Assembly: GCA_016200485.1 (NCBI GenBank)
Contig: JACQEP010000006.1
Coordinates: 1-64,000, forward strand
Direction: 5' to 3'
DNA from: Gammaproteobacteria bacterium
GTDB taxonomy: Bacteria; Pseudomonadota; Gammaproteobacteria; Tenderiales; Tenderiaceae
DNA length: 64,000 nt
This document shows positions 18,527-29,001 of the stretch, piece by piece. Positions within the stretch are counted from its first letter, which is position 1. The number at the start of each line of letters is the position of its first letter. The notes beneath the pieces are model-generated. The model was not told the DNA's origin and did no database searches. It was given only the letters and a program-made list of their open reading frames with translations. Both the position numbers and the translations under genes were made by a program.

Positions 18527-20536
18527 TCAATATAGATGACACCTCACCAGATGCCCTTCCCCATGCTGTGTAGCATCCGGGTACTTTTCCTTACATTCTG
18601 GCTTAACGAAACGACAACGCGGATGGAAATAACAGCCGCTGGGTGGATTGACAGGCGATGGGATGTCGCCTTCGAGGCGAACAATTTCACGTTGGGTTTG
18701 CGGATCAATCGTTGGCACGGCGGAGAGTAGCGCCTGGGTATAGGGGTGTTTTGGATTTTCCAAAACATCTTTGACGCTGCCCTGCTCAACGATGCGACCT
18801 AAGTACATCACGGCAACTTCATGGGCGAGATAGGCGACGACGGAGATATTGTGTGTAATAAACAAAAATGAAAGTCCGAGCTCGCCTTGCAGTTTTTCCA
18901 GCAGGTTGAGGATTTGTGCCTGCACGGAAACATCCAGCGCGCTGGTGGGCTCATCACAGACAATCAATTTTGGATTCACTGCTAACGCTCGGGCGATGCA
19001 AATGCGTTGCCGTTGACCACCGGAAAATTCGTGCGGATAGCGGTGACGCATTTCAGCAGAGAGACCGACATGTTCAAGCAAGGCATCGACACGGGCGCGG
19101 CGCTTTTGGGTATCGGGTTCGATGCTTTGAGCGATCATACCTTCTTCGATAATGTCGCCGACCATCATTCGTGGATTCATCGATGAGAACGGGTCCTGGA
19201 AAATGATCTGAAAATCGGCGCGCTTGCGGCGCAGGGCTTCGCCGTGCAGCGTGCCGAGATTTTCACCTTCAAACAACACTTCACCACCCGTCGGCCTGAT
19301 CAGTTGCAGGATGGCTTTGCCAGCGGTGGTTTTACCGCAACCGGACTCGCCGACCAGGGCGACGGTGCGACCTTTGTTGATGCGCAATGAGACGCCATCA
19401 ACCGCATGGACGTGGCCGACAATGTTCTTGAACAACCCCTTCCGAATCGGGAAATGCACCTTGAGATCATTAACGACGAGCAGTTCGCCACTGCCCTGTT
19501 CACTATGACGGGCATGCGCCTCCACAACCTTGGTGCTGACAACGGTCTGCGGCCGGGAGGCGGCGAACTTGGCATCATATAAATGGCAGCGTACGCCGTG
19601 ATCGCCCGGTTGCAGCCAGGCAGGGATGGTATCGCGGCAAACCTGCCAGGCAAAGTCACAGCGCGCCTCAAAACGGCAGCAGTTGAATTCCTTGTCCAGT
19701 GACGGCACGGAGCCGCGGATGATATCCAGCTTCTGGCCCCGCTTGGCCATGGTTGGCAGGGAGTCGAACAGCTTTTTGCTATAGGGGTGCTGGGGATTGG
19801 CGAAGAAGTCGGCCTTGGTGGCCTGCTCGACGATCTGCCCGGCATACATGACGGCGACGCGGTCGGCCATTTCGGCGACGACGCCGAGGTCATGAGTGAT
19901 GAGCATAATGGCCATGCCGGTATCACGTTGCAGCTGACGCAGCAAACTGAGCACCTGGGCCTGAATGGTGACATCCAGCGCGGTAGTGGGTTCATCGGCG
20001 ATCAACAGATCCGGCTCCCCGGCAAGGGCGATAGCGATCATGACACGCTGTTTCATGCCGCCGGAGAGCTGGTGAGGGTATTCATCGATGCGCTGCTCCG
20101 GCGACGAGATACCGACAGCCTTGAGCAGTTCCACCACCCGTTGCCGCGCCTTGGCCCCGCTTAAACCTTTGTGGCGCTGGAGCGTCTCACCGATTTGTTG
20201 GCCGACAGTAAGCACGGGGTTGAGCGAGGTCATCGGCTCCTGGAAGATCATGGCAATGCGGTTGCCCCGCACGTTGCGCATATTGGCTTCGGAGAGTTCG
20301 AGCAGATTCTTGCCTTCGAGCATGACCTGACCGCCGGCGATACGACCCGCCGGTTGCGGCACCAGTTGCATGATGGAGAGCGACGTTATCGATTTGCCAC
20401 AACCGGACTCGCCAAGCAAGGCGAAGGTTTCGCCGCGCTGAATATCGAAACTGATGCCGTCGACGGCGCGCACAGTGGTGACACCGGCTGAGAACCAGGT
20501 TTTAAGATCGCGCACACTCAATAACGATGTATTCAT
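18527..20536 (-). CDS. yejF: Peptide ABC transporter ATP-binding protein, two fused NBDs (YejF type)
   Basis: This 669-residue cytoplasmic ATPase drives the oligopeptide or microcin-C-type importer encoded with it. It contains two complete nucleotide-binding domains. The first has Walker A GESGCGKS, signature LSGGMKQR and Walker [10 protein letters not shown]. The second has [16 protein letters not shown] and LIVCDEPTS. Each is followed by the oligopeptide-transporter C-terminal cysteine cluster ([17 protein letters not shown] and [14 protein letters not shown]). The fused form is diagnostic of YejF rather than separate OppD/OppF. The start sits at the end of yejE, indicating coupled translation. 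Confidence 0.93.
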   Translation of the reverse strand: MNTSLLSVRDLKTWFSAGVTTVRAVDGISFDIQRGETFALLGESGCGKSITSLSIMQLVPQPAGRIAGGQVMLEGKNLLELSEANMRNVRGNRIAMIFQEPMTSLNPVLTVGQQIGETLQRHKGLSGAKARQRVVELLKAVGISSPEQRIDEYPHQLSGGMKQRVMIAIALAGEPDLLIADEPTTALDVTIQAQVLSLLRQLQRDTGMAIMLITHDLGVVAEMADRVAVMYAGQIVEQATKADFFANPQHPYSKKLFDSLPTMAKRGQKLDIIRGSVPSLDKEFNCCRFEARCDFAWQVCRDTIPAWLQPGDHGVRCHLYDAKFAASRPQTVVSTKVVEAHARHSEQGSGELLVVNDLKVHFPIRKGLFKNIVGHVHAVDGVSLRINKGRTVALVGESGCGKTTAGKAILQLIRPTGGEVLFEGENLGTLHGEALRRKRADFQIIFQDPFSSMNPRMMVGDIIEEGMIAQSIEPDTQKRRARVDALLEHVGLSAEMRHRYPHEFSGGQRQRICIARALAVNPKLIVCDEPTSALDVSVQAQILNLLEKLQGELGLSFLFITHNISVVAYLAHEVAVMYLGRIVEQGSVKDVLENPKHPYTQALLSAVPTIDPQTQREIVRLEGDIPSPVNPPSGCYFHPRCRFVKPECKEKYPDATQHGEGHLVRCHLY

Positions 20537-21945
20537 GCTGCATCACTTCCGCAAACGTGGATCGAAGGCATCGCGCACTGCATCCGAAAACAGATTGGCG
20601 GCCAATACCAGAATAAACATAAAGATAAAGGCCGCCGACAGCGACCACATACCATGGGTTCACGCGCCATCTCCAGACGGGCACCGTTGATCATATTGCC
20701 CCAGCTGTTCATGGTGGGATCGACGCCGACACCGACGTAGGACAACACCGCCTCAGCCAGCACCAAGCCGGAGAAATCAAGCACCACCGAGATCATGACA
20801 ATGTGCATGACATTCGGCAGCAGGTGGCGGGTCATAATCTTGAATTTGCTAACACCAAAGGCAACAGCCGCTTCAATATAATCCACCTCGCGCAGCTTCA
20901 TGGTCTCACCACGTAACATGCGGCAAAGGCCGGTCCAACTGGTGATACCGAGGATGATACAGAGAAACACAAGACGAATATCCGCACGGGCGGCATCGGT
21001 ATCGAACATATCCGGGTTATTGGCCATATAGACCTGTAACATCAGCACGGCGGCGGCGATCAATAACACGCCGGGGATGGAGTTCAGGGTGGTGTAGAGA
21101 TATTGCACTACATCATCGACCCAGCCTTTGAGATAGCCGGCGGTAATTCCAAGCATCACCGCAAACGGCAACATCACTAGTGTCGTTAATGTACCAATCG
21201 CAAGGCCGGTACGAATACTCTTGAGCGCTTGATAAAACACATCCTGGCCGACCATGTCAGTACCCAGAATGTGATATTTGGTGCTCAATATTAGGGACCA
21301 TGTAAGAATCACTATTACAACGGTTGCCGTACCGAGAATCACATGCCAAGGAATTTCCAGCTGCCCGCGCCCGATGCGTTTTAAAATGACTGCTGTTGTC
21401 TGGTTGTGACGATGCGCAATCGATATGGCAACGGCTATCACTAATGTCAATGAAATCAACAGACCCGTAATGATGGCAATCGCACTCCGCTGCAAAATAT
21501 CTCCGCTTCGATCCACCTCAGGATTTTGCAAGTGCGCGCCACCGTAGCGCAAACGCGGGAAAACACGTTGCTGCGTGCCATCGGACAACTCGACGGTTTC
21601 CTTGGTAAAGGCATAAGCAGCGAATGGTGCGGAATAGGTCTTTTCCACACCCGCCTTCAACGGCCAGACAATAACATCAAGTATGCTTAATACTTCACCA
21701 GAGTAGACCATCTCACCGTTGACATCCTTATCCGGCAAGGACTGACGAAAGTGCACACAATCCAGCAAGCCTATCGCAACATAAGCCACCAACACCACCA
21801 GTGAGGCCATCCCCATTTTGCTGCGCGCCACCAGGCGCCACGGTGCACGCAGATGTTCCTTGCCACGGGCATAAATCACACCTGCAATCACGGTCACTAC
21901 CAACAGGAAGATCAAGGCATCGGTCCAGAGGAATACCATCTTCAT
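20533..21945 (-). CDS. yejE: Peptide ABC transporter permease (YejE type), C terminus frameshifted
   Basis: This second membrane subunit of the Yej transporter carries the binding-protein-dependent permease signature in EAAVAFGVSKFKIMTRHLLP. The reading frame is normal to AREPMV and then becomes basic, cysteine-rich nonsense ending at 20533. In the next frame the expected ending appears (WSLSAAFIFMFILVLAANLF then SDAVRDAFDPRLRK) with a stop at 20543. One base is missing near 20645-20650, probably a G from a TGGTGG pair. The real protein would be slightly shorter than the 470-residue reading. The last membrane helix would be lost if the shift is genuine. The first 450 residues are otherwise intact. 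Confidence 0.88.
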   Translation of the reverse strand: MKMVFLWTDALIFLLVVTVIAGVIYARGKEHLRAPWRLVARSKMGMASLVVLVAYVAIGLLDCVHFRQSLPDKDVNGEMVYSGEVLSILDVIVWPLKAGVEKTYSAPFAAYAFTKETVELSDGTQQRVFPRLRYGGAHLQNPEVDRSGDILQRSAIAIITGLLISLTLVIAVAISIAHRHNQTTAVILKRIGRGQLEIPWHVILGTATVVIVILTWSLILSTKYHILGTDMVGQDVFYQALKSIRTGLAIGTLTTLVMLPFAVMLGITAGYLKGWVDDVVQYLYTTLNSIPGVLLIAAAVLMLQVYMANNPDMFDTDAARADIRLVFLCIILGITSWTGLCRMLRGETMKLREVDYIEAAVAFGVSKFKIMTRHLLPNVMHIVMISVVLDFSGLVLAEAVLSYVGVGVDPTMNSWGNMINGARLEMAREPMVCGRCRRPLSLCLFWYWPPICFRMQCAMPSIHVCGSDAA

Positions 21946-22934
21946 TGCAGACGTATCCTCGGATCGACCAGGGTGTAGGAAATATCGGTCAGAATCAGCC
22001 CAATGATACAGAGCACTGAACCCAGGAACACCATTGCCCGTACAATTGCAAAATCCTGACTATTAATGGCATCAATCGTGTAACTGCCCAACCCAGGGAT
22101 ACCGAAGAAAGATTCCGTTATCAAACTTCCCATGAACAGCAGCGGCAATACCGCAACCACACCGGTAAGGATCGGAATCATGGCATTCTTGAGCACATGG
22201 CGGAATAATACAGTGAGTTCCGGCACCCCCTTGGCGCGCGCAGTACGCACATAGTCCTTGCCGATCTCTTCTAGAAAAATGGTGCGATACCAGCGCGTGC
22301 TACCGCCAATACCCGATGCAATGCCGATAATCACCGGTAAAACAATAAACTTCACTGCCTCGGTTCCGACGTCATAACCCGAGACGGGCACCAGATGCAG
22401 TAATTTACCAACCAGATATTGCCCACCAATGATATAAAACATCGACGACACCGACATTAATACTACAGACAACACCACACCCCATACGTCGATATAGGTG
22501 GCACGGAAAAACGCAACCAACATCGCAAAAGTGACATAAACGAATAAGCCAATCACTAAACTAGGCAAAGCAATTGCCAAACTCGGCCACATACGCCTGC
22601 TGATGTCATAACCAATTTCACGGCCGCTGTCAGAGGTGCCAAATTGAAAAACAAACAACTTGACCGATTTGTCAAAAAAGATGGTATCGGTCACTGCTGC
22701 CGATCCCTGCGCTTGCGCGTTATAGAAGAGCGGCTTGTCGTAACCATGCTCAGCCTTCCAATTCTCAATCGCCGCAGGAGTAACGTGTTTCATCCCCAGC
22801 TGCATACGCGCCATATTATCCGGACTGTTGACGACAAAAAATAAGGCAAACGTAATCAGATTGACGCCGATCAGAATCGGAATCGCGTACAGGATGCGGC
22901 GGATGATGTAGGCAAACACGACCTTAACTTCCAC
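21942..22934 (-). CDS. yejB: Peptide ABC transporter permease (YejB type)
   Basis: This 330-residue membrane subunit pairs with YejE. It begins with the typical FAYIIRRILYAIPILIGVNLITF helix, and the EAA-like loop is DYVRTARAKGVPELTVLFRHVLKN. The long periplasmic insert between the first two helices (about residues 40-125) is characteristic of the YejB subgroup. Its start overlaps the end of the binding-protein gene by 11 bases and its stop overlaps the yejE start by 4 bases, so the genes form one operon. Confidence 0.93.
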   Translation of the reverse strand: MEVKVVFAYIIRRILYAIPILIGVNLITFALFFVVNSPDNMARMQLGMKHVTPAAIENWKAEHGYDKPLFYNAQAQGSAAVTDTIFFDKSVKLFVFQFGTSDSGREIGYDISRRMWPSLAIALPSLVIGLFVYVTFAMLVAFFRATYIDVWGVVLSVVLMSVSSMFYIIGGQYLVGKLLHLVPVSGYDVGTEAVKFIVLPVIIGIASGIGGSTRWYRTIFLEEIGKDYVRTARAKGVPELTVLFRHVLKNAMIPILTGVVAVLPLLFMGSLITESFFGIPGLGSYTIDAINSQDFAIVRAMVFLGSVLCIIGLILTDISYTLVDPRIRLQ

Positions 22935-25128
22935 TCACCGTGTGACGAGGATGATGCTCTTTACGCCGATACACCATCACCGCAGGCACTGTTCCCAATA
23001 TCAATAGCCCGCCAATCAGCCACAAAGGCCAGACGATGGGGTGATTCCAGTCGCGCCGCAATCTGGCACGCTGCTCGGAATCGATCCGCCGGTACTTCAG
23101 CGAATTATTCGCCATCAGATTCGGCTTCACATTCTTATACCAACCGTGATACAGCGAATAGGACTTAGGATGGAAGCCCCACAACCATGGCGCATCACGG
23201 CGCACGATCTCGACCATACGGTCGATTATCAACTGGCGTTGTGGACTGTTGTCCATATTTTTCATTTGCTCGAATAAGTGGTCAAATTCAGGATTATCGT
23301 AATTGGCAGTATTCTCCCCTCCGTGCTTAACTTTGCCATTGGGGCCATAAAGCAGAAACAGGAAATTCTCAGGATCTGGGTAATCGGCGTTCCAGCCCCA
23401 GATGAACAGCTGAGCATTTCCAGTGCGTATCTTGTCCTGAAAACGATTGTAATCAGTATCGCGAATATCCAGTTGGATATCGAGCTTTCTAAACTGCTTG
23501 CGAAACCATTCAAACATCGACTTTGATTCTGGACCGGAACCGGTGGCGTCGAAATACAATACCAAAGGCTTCCCTGTCATTGAATCTGTCCCACCGGCAT
23601 AACCGGCCTCGGCCAACAATCGCTTGGCATAAGCAATCGATTTACGCTGTGGAGCGCCGTTATGCCAATCATAGACAGCGCGATTAACACCGGCCTCGCC
23701 GTCAACATAGCCGAAGATTCCCGGTGGGATCGGCCCCTGTGCTGAGATACCACGACCATTGCGAAAAATCGAAATGAACTCTTCGTAATCCACTGCAATC
23801 GATACTGCTTGCCGTAATTTGCGTGCACGTTCACTGTTACCACCGATCACGGGATCAAGCATGTTGATGCCAAGATACATGCTTGAAGTCGCCACCGCTG
23901 TCGCCAGACCGATCCCCTTTTCCTGCATCTGCTCTGTCAGGCTCACCTCGCCGCCGGACCCAATACGCACCGCCTGGTCGAAACTATCGGTGCTAATACC
24001 AGAGGTATCATAGTAACCCTGTAAGAATTTGGTCCAATAGGGAATCGTTTCCTTTTCCAGATTGAACACTACCTTCTCCACAAATGGCATCGGCTTACCC
24101 GCATCTTGCAACAACCCGCGCTCGGCATCCCCGGCTTCACCTTCACTGGGGTAGGCCTCGCCATGAAAACTGGGATTGCGCTCCAGGACCATCCGTAAAT
24201 TTGGATTATTCTCCGTCAGCATGTACGGACCGGTACCGATCGGATACCAATCGAGACTGATATTGCGTTCCTGCATCCCGGGCTGGCTATAAAAGCGATC
24301 CGCCTCCGGCGGCATCGGCGCGAAAAACGGCATCGCCATCCAGTACAACAGCTGCGGATATTTGCCCTTGACGGTAATGCGATAGGTGTACCGATCAACC
24401 ACTTCAACACCCGTCAGCGGATACTTCTCAAGATCAAGATACGCCGGTTCAGCATCCGTCTTTGACTTCGCACCATCGTAGGCTTGTTGCAACGTCTTGG
24501 CATAATCGCCCAGCCCAACAATGTACTCGCTCATGATGCCCAATATTGGCGAGTGCAAGCCGGGATGCGCCAATCGTTTGAGCTGATAGACGTAATCCGC
24601 CGCCACCAGTTCACGAGTACCGGTCTGCGGAAAATCTGCCAAGGTATGTATCTTGGCCAAATCCTGTGACGTTAAATGATGATAGAGATATTCACCCTGC
24701 GTGTTGCGTGCCAGCGCCGGATGCGGTTGATACATGATTCCCGGCTTGATCTGAATTTCATACACGCTGCGCGCCACCGCTGCCGCTGGGGCATCGGCAG
24801 ATAATTTCCGCCCTTGTGCATCAAAAAATTCCGGCACCGGTACAGCGGTAGTCGTCGCCGGAATCAGTGTGTAGGGACGTTTAAGGAAATGATATTGCAG
24901 TGGCGGTTCATAAATCTGAGCGATGAACTCATATTCCACCGCACTATAGGAACGCGCCGGATCGAGATGCTTGGGACGTTCCTCAAAAGAAGAATAGAGA
25001 ATATTTTTGCGGGCATCGGCGTCAGGATAGGGATTGTTCAGCGCCTCGCTGCCGCAACCCGAGATCATCAGCGCCAGCACTGCAAGCAGCAATCCATTCC
25101 AACCAAAACAGCGGTTCAATATCGTCAT
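22924..25128 (-). CDS. Extracellular solute-binding lipoprotein of the peptide ABC transporter
   Basis: This family-5 substrate-binding protein delivers peptides or peptide-like compounds to YejBE. I start it at ATG 25128 (734 residues), which gives a lipoprotein signal LLAVLALMISGC. The binding domain shows the family pattern from RPKHLDPARSYSAVEYEF onward to the NPEFDHLFEQMK region. Unlike most family members it ends in a membrane helix (NHPIVWPLWLIGGLLILG) and a basic tail, so it is anchored at both ends or only at the C terminus. It is first in the operon with yejB, yejE and yejF. An upstream ATG at 25155 is less likely. Confidence 0.87.
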   Translation of the reverse strand: MTILNRCFGWNGLLLAVLALMISGCGSEALNNPYPDADARKNILYSSFEERPKHLDPARSYSAVEYEFIAQIYEPPLQYHFLKRPYTLIPATTTAVPVPEFFDAQGRKLSADAPAAAVARSVYEIQIKPGIMYQPHPALARNTQGEYLYHHLTSQDLAKIHTLADFPQTGTRELVAADYVYQLKRLAHPGLHSPILGIMSEYIVGLGDYAKTLQQAYDGAKSKTDAEPAYLDLEKYPLTGVEVVDRYTYRITVKGKYPQLLYWMAMPFFAPMPPEADRFYSQPGMQERNISLDWYPIGTGPYMLTENNPNLRMVLERNPSFHGEAYPSEGEAGDAERGLLQDAGKPMPFVEKVVFNLEKETIPYWTKFLQGYYDTSGISTDSFDQAVRIGSGGEVSLTEQMQEKGIGLATAVATSSMYLGINMLDPVIGGNSERARKLRQAVSIAVDYEEFISIFRNGRGISAQGPIPPGIFGYVDGEAGVNRAVYDWHNGAPQRKSIAYAKRLLAEAGYAGGTDSMTGKPLVLYFDATGSGPESKSMFEWFRKQFRKLDIQLDIRDTDYNRFQDKIRTGNAQLFIWGWNADYPDPENFLFLLYGPNGKVKHGGENTANYDNPEFDHLFEQMKNMDNSPQRQLIIDRMVEIVRRDAPWLWGFHPKSYSLYHGWYKNVKPNLMANNSLKYRRIDSEQRARLRRDWNHPIVWPLWLIGGLLILGTVPAVMVYRRKEHHPRHTVSGS

Positions 25129-25323
25129 TGCCCCAGATTTCCCACAACCTGTCATAAGGTATCAAAATCAGCAGCCTGTGTAACTGGCCGTCTACGGTTA
25201 CAGCATCGGCCAAGCGGTGTATCATAGCGGTTTAGGGACTTTCGCCACCACGCCAAATCCGGTATTTTTAACGACAACCGGCGTGGCGATGGCCACCGCA
25301 TATCACAATAAGGGACAACAGCT

Positions 25324-26109
25324 ATGGGATTTTTACAAGGTAAACGTGCATTGATCGTCGGCCTGGCCAGCACCCGCTCGATCGCATGGGGCATCGCCCA
25401 AGCCATGAAGCGTGAAGGCGCCGAACTGGCGCTCACTTACCAAAACGATAAACTGCGCGAACGTGTCGAAAAGATGGGCGCCGAACTCGATACCGATATC
25501 ACCATTGAATGTGACGTCAGCAGCGACGAACAAATCGAGGCTGTATTCAACCACCTGGACGATTTCTGGGATCACGTCGACATTATCATCCACTCCGTCG
25601 CCTACGCCCCCCGCGAAACGCTGGAAGGCGATTATCTCGACGCCGTCAGCCGCGAAGGCTTCCGCGTGGCCCATGACATCAGCTCCTACAGCTTTGCGGC
25701 GCTGGCCAAAGCCGGCCGCAACATGATGGAAGGCCGCAATGGCGCCCTCCTCACCCTGAGCTACCTGGGCGCCGAACGGGCCATGCCGAATTACAACGTC
25801 ATGGGCCTGGCCAAGGCCAGCCTTGAAGCCAATGTCCGCTATATGGCTAACAGCCTCGGTCCAGATGGCATCCGCGTCAACAGCATCTCCGCCGGCCCGA
25901 TCAAAACCCTGGCTGCCGCCGGTATCGGCGACTTCCGTTCCATGCTGCATCACGTCGAAAAATATGCCCCAATGCGCCGCAACGTCACCATCGAAGACGT
26001 CGGCAATACCGCCGCGTTCCTCTGCTCCGACCTGGCGGCGGGCATCACTGGCGAAAATATCTATGTCGATAGCGGATACAACATTATTGGGATGGCGTAT
26101 GGAGACTAA
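25324..26109 (+). CDS. fabI: Enoyl-[acyl-carrier-protein] reductase (NADH)
   Basis: FabI carries out the last step of each fatty-acid elongation cycle, reducing trans-2-enoyl-ACP, and is the triclosan/isoniazid-type target. The 261-residue protein shows the nucleotide-binding start [17 protein letters not shown] and the catalytic set Tyr147, Tyr157 and Lys164 in [19 protein letters not shown] (the Y-X6-K motif). The C-terminal [15 protein letters not shown] is typical. AGGGA precedes the ATG. It is divergent from the Yej operon and convergent with ppiD, with a shared terminator. Confidence 0.96.
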   Translation: MGFLQGKRALIVGLASTRSIAWGIAQAMKREGAELALTYQNDKLRERVEKMGAELDTDITIECDVSSDEQIEAVFNHLDDFWDHVDIIIHSVAYAPRETLEGDYLDAVSREGFRVAHDISSYSFAALAKAGRNMMEGRNGALLTLSYLGAERAMPNYNVMGLAKASLEANVRYMANSLGPDGIRVNSISAGPIKTLAAAGIGDFRSMLHHVEKYAPMRRNVTIEDVGNTAAFLCSDLAAGITGENIYVDSGYNIIGMAYGD

Positions 26110-26163
26110 ATCAGGAAAAAGATAAAAGGGAAAAGAATATGTGCCGGCCTGCGGTCGGCGATT

Positions 26164-26199
26164 AAAAGGGTTGAAGTGCATTAGCATTCCAACCCTTTT
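26164..26199. terminator. Bidirectional terminator between fabI and ppiD
   Basis: A 16-position stem (AAAAGGGTTGAAGTGC with GCATTCCAACCCTTTT, one mismatch and one G-T pair) surrounds the loop ATTA. It has A-tract and T-tract ends in both directions, suiting the convergent pair. An outer inverted repeat (AAGATAAAAGGG near 26117 and CCCTTTTATCTT near 26194) could form an alternative structure. Confidence 0.8.
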
Positions 26200-26222
26200 A
26201 TCTTTCCCCTTTCCCCTGCTAT

Positions 26223-28142
26223 TTAGAAATTCTCCGGGTATTCCTTGATGTCTGCTTTCTTCTTCAGCGCATTCTGGGCACCCATAATTTCCGAGATTGC
26301 GATTGCGTTTTGACGCTGCTTGTTCAATTCCTGCTTCTGAGCCTCATCAATCTTGACTAGATCAGCATCAACAACTGCGAAGACTCCAATCAAGGCATAA
26401 TCGCCAGATGAAAGCGCCTTGCCATTAAACGAAGGCTTACCCCCCTCCGGCCGCGGCATACGGAATGCTGCTGTTAGCACTTCGAGATTGGTAACACCGC
26501 TACCACGCTGCACCAAGCCCAGGGACTGCCAAATCAATGCCTCAGCCTTGACCACATCCGCTGGCTTGACGTCTGCCGCCGCCTTTAACTTAGCCAACAA
26601 TGCCTCACCAACACGTTTGGCTTCGGCTTCAGCCTTATCCTGACGCAGCTGCGCCATCACTTCAGTTTTTACCTCGTCCAAGGTGCGCTGTTTCTCTGGG
26701 AAGTGCTCATTCATGCGCAACACGATGACGTGATTCGGTCCAATCTCGACTGGCTCGCTATTATTGCCGTGCAACACATCCTCGGAAAACGCTGCATCTT
26801 TCACCTTGGGATCCAAGGCAAGATCACCCAAACCATCACGGGAAAACGCTGGCGTCGTCTTGATCGGCAATTGCAATTGCTTTGCTGTCGGCTCCAGACT
26901 ATCTGGAGTCTCATAACTTAGATTAGACAACTGCTCGCTACGATCAAAGAACAATTCCTCTGCTTCGCGCTGGCGATAATCATGCTCCAATTGTGCACGC
27001 ACCTCGGCATAAGGCTTCACCTTGCCTGCCTTGATATCAAGCAATTGAACCAAATGATATCCATAACGTGTTTTTACAGGCTCACTGATTTGATTTTTGC
27101 TCAATGCAAACGCTGCTTGCGCAAATGCAGGATCCATCATCGCATCACGACTCAGGAAACCAAGGTCACCACCACTCGCCGCCGAACCGACATCGTTCGA
27201 ATACTTCTTCGCCATCTCGACAAAATTGGCTCCACCGCGAATCTGTTTCAAAACATCCGCCGCTTGAGACCCCGCCTTCTTGAACGCCGCCTCGTCAGAA
27301 CCCTGCGCTTCAAACAGGATATGCCGCACTTTACGCTCTTCAGGTGAACCAAAATCACCTTGACGCTCTTTATATAGTTCTTGAATCGCTTCTTCAGTTA
27401 CTTTTACCTGCGACATCAAATCCACCGCCGACAATTCAATGTAACTGATGCTTACCCGTTCAGGAGCAACGAATTTTTTAGGATTGGCATCGTAGTATTT
27501 TTGTAGTTCAGCATCGCTGATTTGCACAGTGCTCATGAACTTGGCCACCGGCACCACGGCATAGCCAAGATCACGGCGTTGCTGCTGCAAATTCAGGATG
27601 CGATCACGCTCCGCCGGAGTCACCCACGACGTCAGGGCAACCCCAGCCCGATATTGATTGACCAATTCATCCCGGCGCAGCTTGGCCTCAAACCCGCTCG
27701 CAGTGGCCCCCTGCTGGCGCAGGAATTGGTCATAAAGATTGTGATCAAAGTGGCCACCCGTGGTGAACCCTTCATAGCCCTGGATTTGCTGACGAATCCA
27801 TTGGTCACTGACACGATAAGCTGCATCCTGCGCCGACTTGAAGATCAACTGTTCATTGATCAGGCTCTGCAATATATTTTTCTTGAACTCGGCATCATTG
27901 GGAATCAATTGATTGATATCGGCACCGGCCGGCAGCATCGCCTGCAAGCGGGCACGTTCTCTCTGGTAGGCTTGCTGAAAGTCACTCTGCGAAATCTTCT
28001 CACCATCGACACTCGCCACCGGCACTTTGGGATCGGGGCCAAAATAAGCGTCCCAGGCAAAGGCTGCCAACGCCAAAATCAGCATCCCTATGATCACGAT
28101 CGCTATCCAGCTTTGCGCTCTGTCTCGAATGGCCTGTAACAT
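26223..28142 (-). CDS. ppiD: Periplasmic folding chaperone / peptidyl-prolyl isomerase PpiD
   Basis: PpiD is an inner-membrane-anchored chaperone that assists exported proteins leaving the Sec translocon. The protein (639 residues from ATG 28142) has the typical N-terminal anchor QAIRDRAQSWIAIVIIGMLI followed by a SurA-like N domain. A parvulin domain lies around residues 265-360 (ERKVRHILFEAQG, GGDLGFLSRDAMMDPAF, VKTRYGYHLVQLLD), with a long C-terminal helical region. I prefer ATG 28142 because the longer reading adds 15 residues before the anchor. The hupB-tRNA-tRNA-ppiD order matches other gammaproteobacteria. Confidence 0.92.
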   Translation of the reverse strand: MLQAIRDRAQSWIAIVIIGMLILALAAFAWDAYFGPDPKVPVASVDGEKISQSDFQQAYQRERARLQAMLPAGADINQLIPNDAEFKKNILQSLINEQLIFKSAQDAAYRVSDQWIRQQIQGYEGFTTGGHFDHNLYDQFLRQQGATASGFEAKLRRDELVNQYRAGVALTSWVTPAERDRILNLQQQRRDLGYAVVPVAKFMSTVQISDAELQKYYDANPKKFVAPERVSISYIELSAVDLMSQVKVTEEAIQELYKERQGDFGSPEERKVRHILFEAQGSDEAAFKKAGSQAADVLKQIRGGANFVEMAKKYSNDVGSAASGGDLGFLSRDAMMDPAFAQAAFALSKNQISEPVKTRYGYHLVQLLDIKAGKVKPYAEVRAQLEHDYRQREAEELFFDRSEQLSNLSYETPDSLEPTAKQLQLPIKTTPAFSRDGLGDLALDPKVKDAAFSEDVLHGNNSEPVEIGPNHVIVLRMNEHFPEKQRTLDEVKTEVMAQLRQDKAEAEAKRVGEALLAKLKAAADVKPADVVKAEALIWQSLGLVQRGSGVTNLEVLTAAFRMPRPEGGKPSFNGKALSSGDYALIGVFAVVDADLVKIDEAQKQELNKQRQNAIAISEIMGAQNALKKKADIKEYPENF

Positions 28143-28232
28143 GATGTTTATCCTTACCCGTTGTTCGACGATGTCCCCAGATGCCAAAAAGGGCGCACGC
28201 TGACCCAGCGATGCACCCTTAGGCAGAATAAA

Positions 28233-28309
28233 TGGCGGAGTGGACGGGACTCGAACCCGCGACCCCCGGCGTGACAGGCCGGTATTCTAACCGACTGAAC
28301 TACCACTCC
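28233..28309 (-). tRNA. tRNA-Asp (GTC)
   Basis: The 77-base cloverleaf has acceptor stem GGAGTGG/CCACTCC, anticodon loop CTGTCAC with anticodon GTC, T loop GGTTCGAGTCC and an encoded CCA end. It lies between ppiD and tRNA-Val on the same strand. Confidence 0.97.
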
Positions 28310-28329
28310 GCACTTTAAAACTTGTGTTC

Positions 28330-28405
28330 TGGTGGGTGCTGAGGGGATCGAACCCCCGACATTCGCCTTGTAAGGGCGACGCTCTCCCAGCTGAGCTAAG
28401 CACCC
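28330..28405 (-). tRNA. tRNA-Val (TAC)
   Basis: The 76-base cloverleaf begins GGGTGCTTAGCTCAGC, has anticodon TAC in CCCTTACAAGG and T arm GGGGGTTCGATCCCC, with CCA encoded. It is located 16 bases downstream of hupB and is probably transcribed with it and with tRNA-Asp. Confidence 0.97.
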
Positions 28406-28421
28406 TGGGCAAAAAGAGCCG

Positions 28422-28694
28422 CTATTTTACGGCATCCTTGAGCGCCTTACCAGCCTTAAATGCAGGAATTTTTGCCGCTGCAATCTCGATGGTGGCGCCA
28501 GTTTGGGGATTACGGCCGGTACGTGCCGCCCGCTCGCGGACGGTAAAGGTGCCAAAACCCACCAAGGCGACATCCTGTTCCTTTTTCAGCGAATCGGAAA
28601 TAGCCGCCATCACACCGTCCACAGCCCGACCTGCTTCCGCACGCGTCATGTCAGCATAATCCGCTACAGCATCAATCAATTCTTGTTTATTCAT
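28422..28694 (-). CDS. hupB: DNA-binding protein HU-beta
   Basis: HU is a nucleoid-associated protein that bends DNA. The 90-residue protein has the full family pattern: [20 protein letters not shown] at the N terminus, [20 protein letters not shown] with the DNA-intercalating arm and Pro of RNPQTG, then [20 protein letters not shown] precedes the ATG. The position directly downstream of lon is conserved in gammaproteobacteria, and a strong promoter lies in the lon-hupB gap. Confidence 0.97.
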   Translation of the reverse strand: MNKQELIDAVADYADMTRAEAGRAVDGVMAAISDSLKKEQDVALVGFGTFTVRERAARTGRNPQTGATIEIAAAKIPAFKAGKALKDAVK

Positions 28695-28958
28695 TTGAGC
28701 AAACTCCTCTTTAAATAGTCTTTATGATTCAGCATCTCGCCTCAGCAATTTTAATTGTCTGCCGGGCCCACCCTCACAATGAATCACCATGATCTTCAGT
28801 CACGAAGACATCACCAATATGTCCTAAGGACACGCAAATGTTTGAATTTAGTGGCGACCCTTATCGGAACGAATTTGCAACTCTCGGCCCAACTTATCTA
28901 ACACTTCACCGAGCATCACTTGGTTATCTTATCGCCAAGAAGTTCCGCAAGGGGTGAA

Positions 28959-28988
28959 CTTATAGCAATTCACTTCACTTGATGTCAA
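28959..28988 (-). promoter_or_regulatory. Strong predicted sigma-70 promoter of hupB
   Basis: A perfect -35 TTGACA (28988-28983), 18-base spacer and -10 TATAAG (28964-28959) face hupB. This leaves an untranslated leader of about 255 bases in the 307-base gap 28695-29001, in which I see no gene. Confidence 0.7.
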
Positions 28989-29001
28989 GCAAAACGCGCG
29001 T

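Noticed and set aside
25333..26187. 284-codon open frame opposite fabI
   Set aside because: It is antisense to a certain gene and is a product of codon bias.
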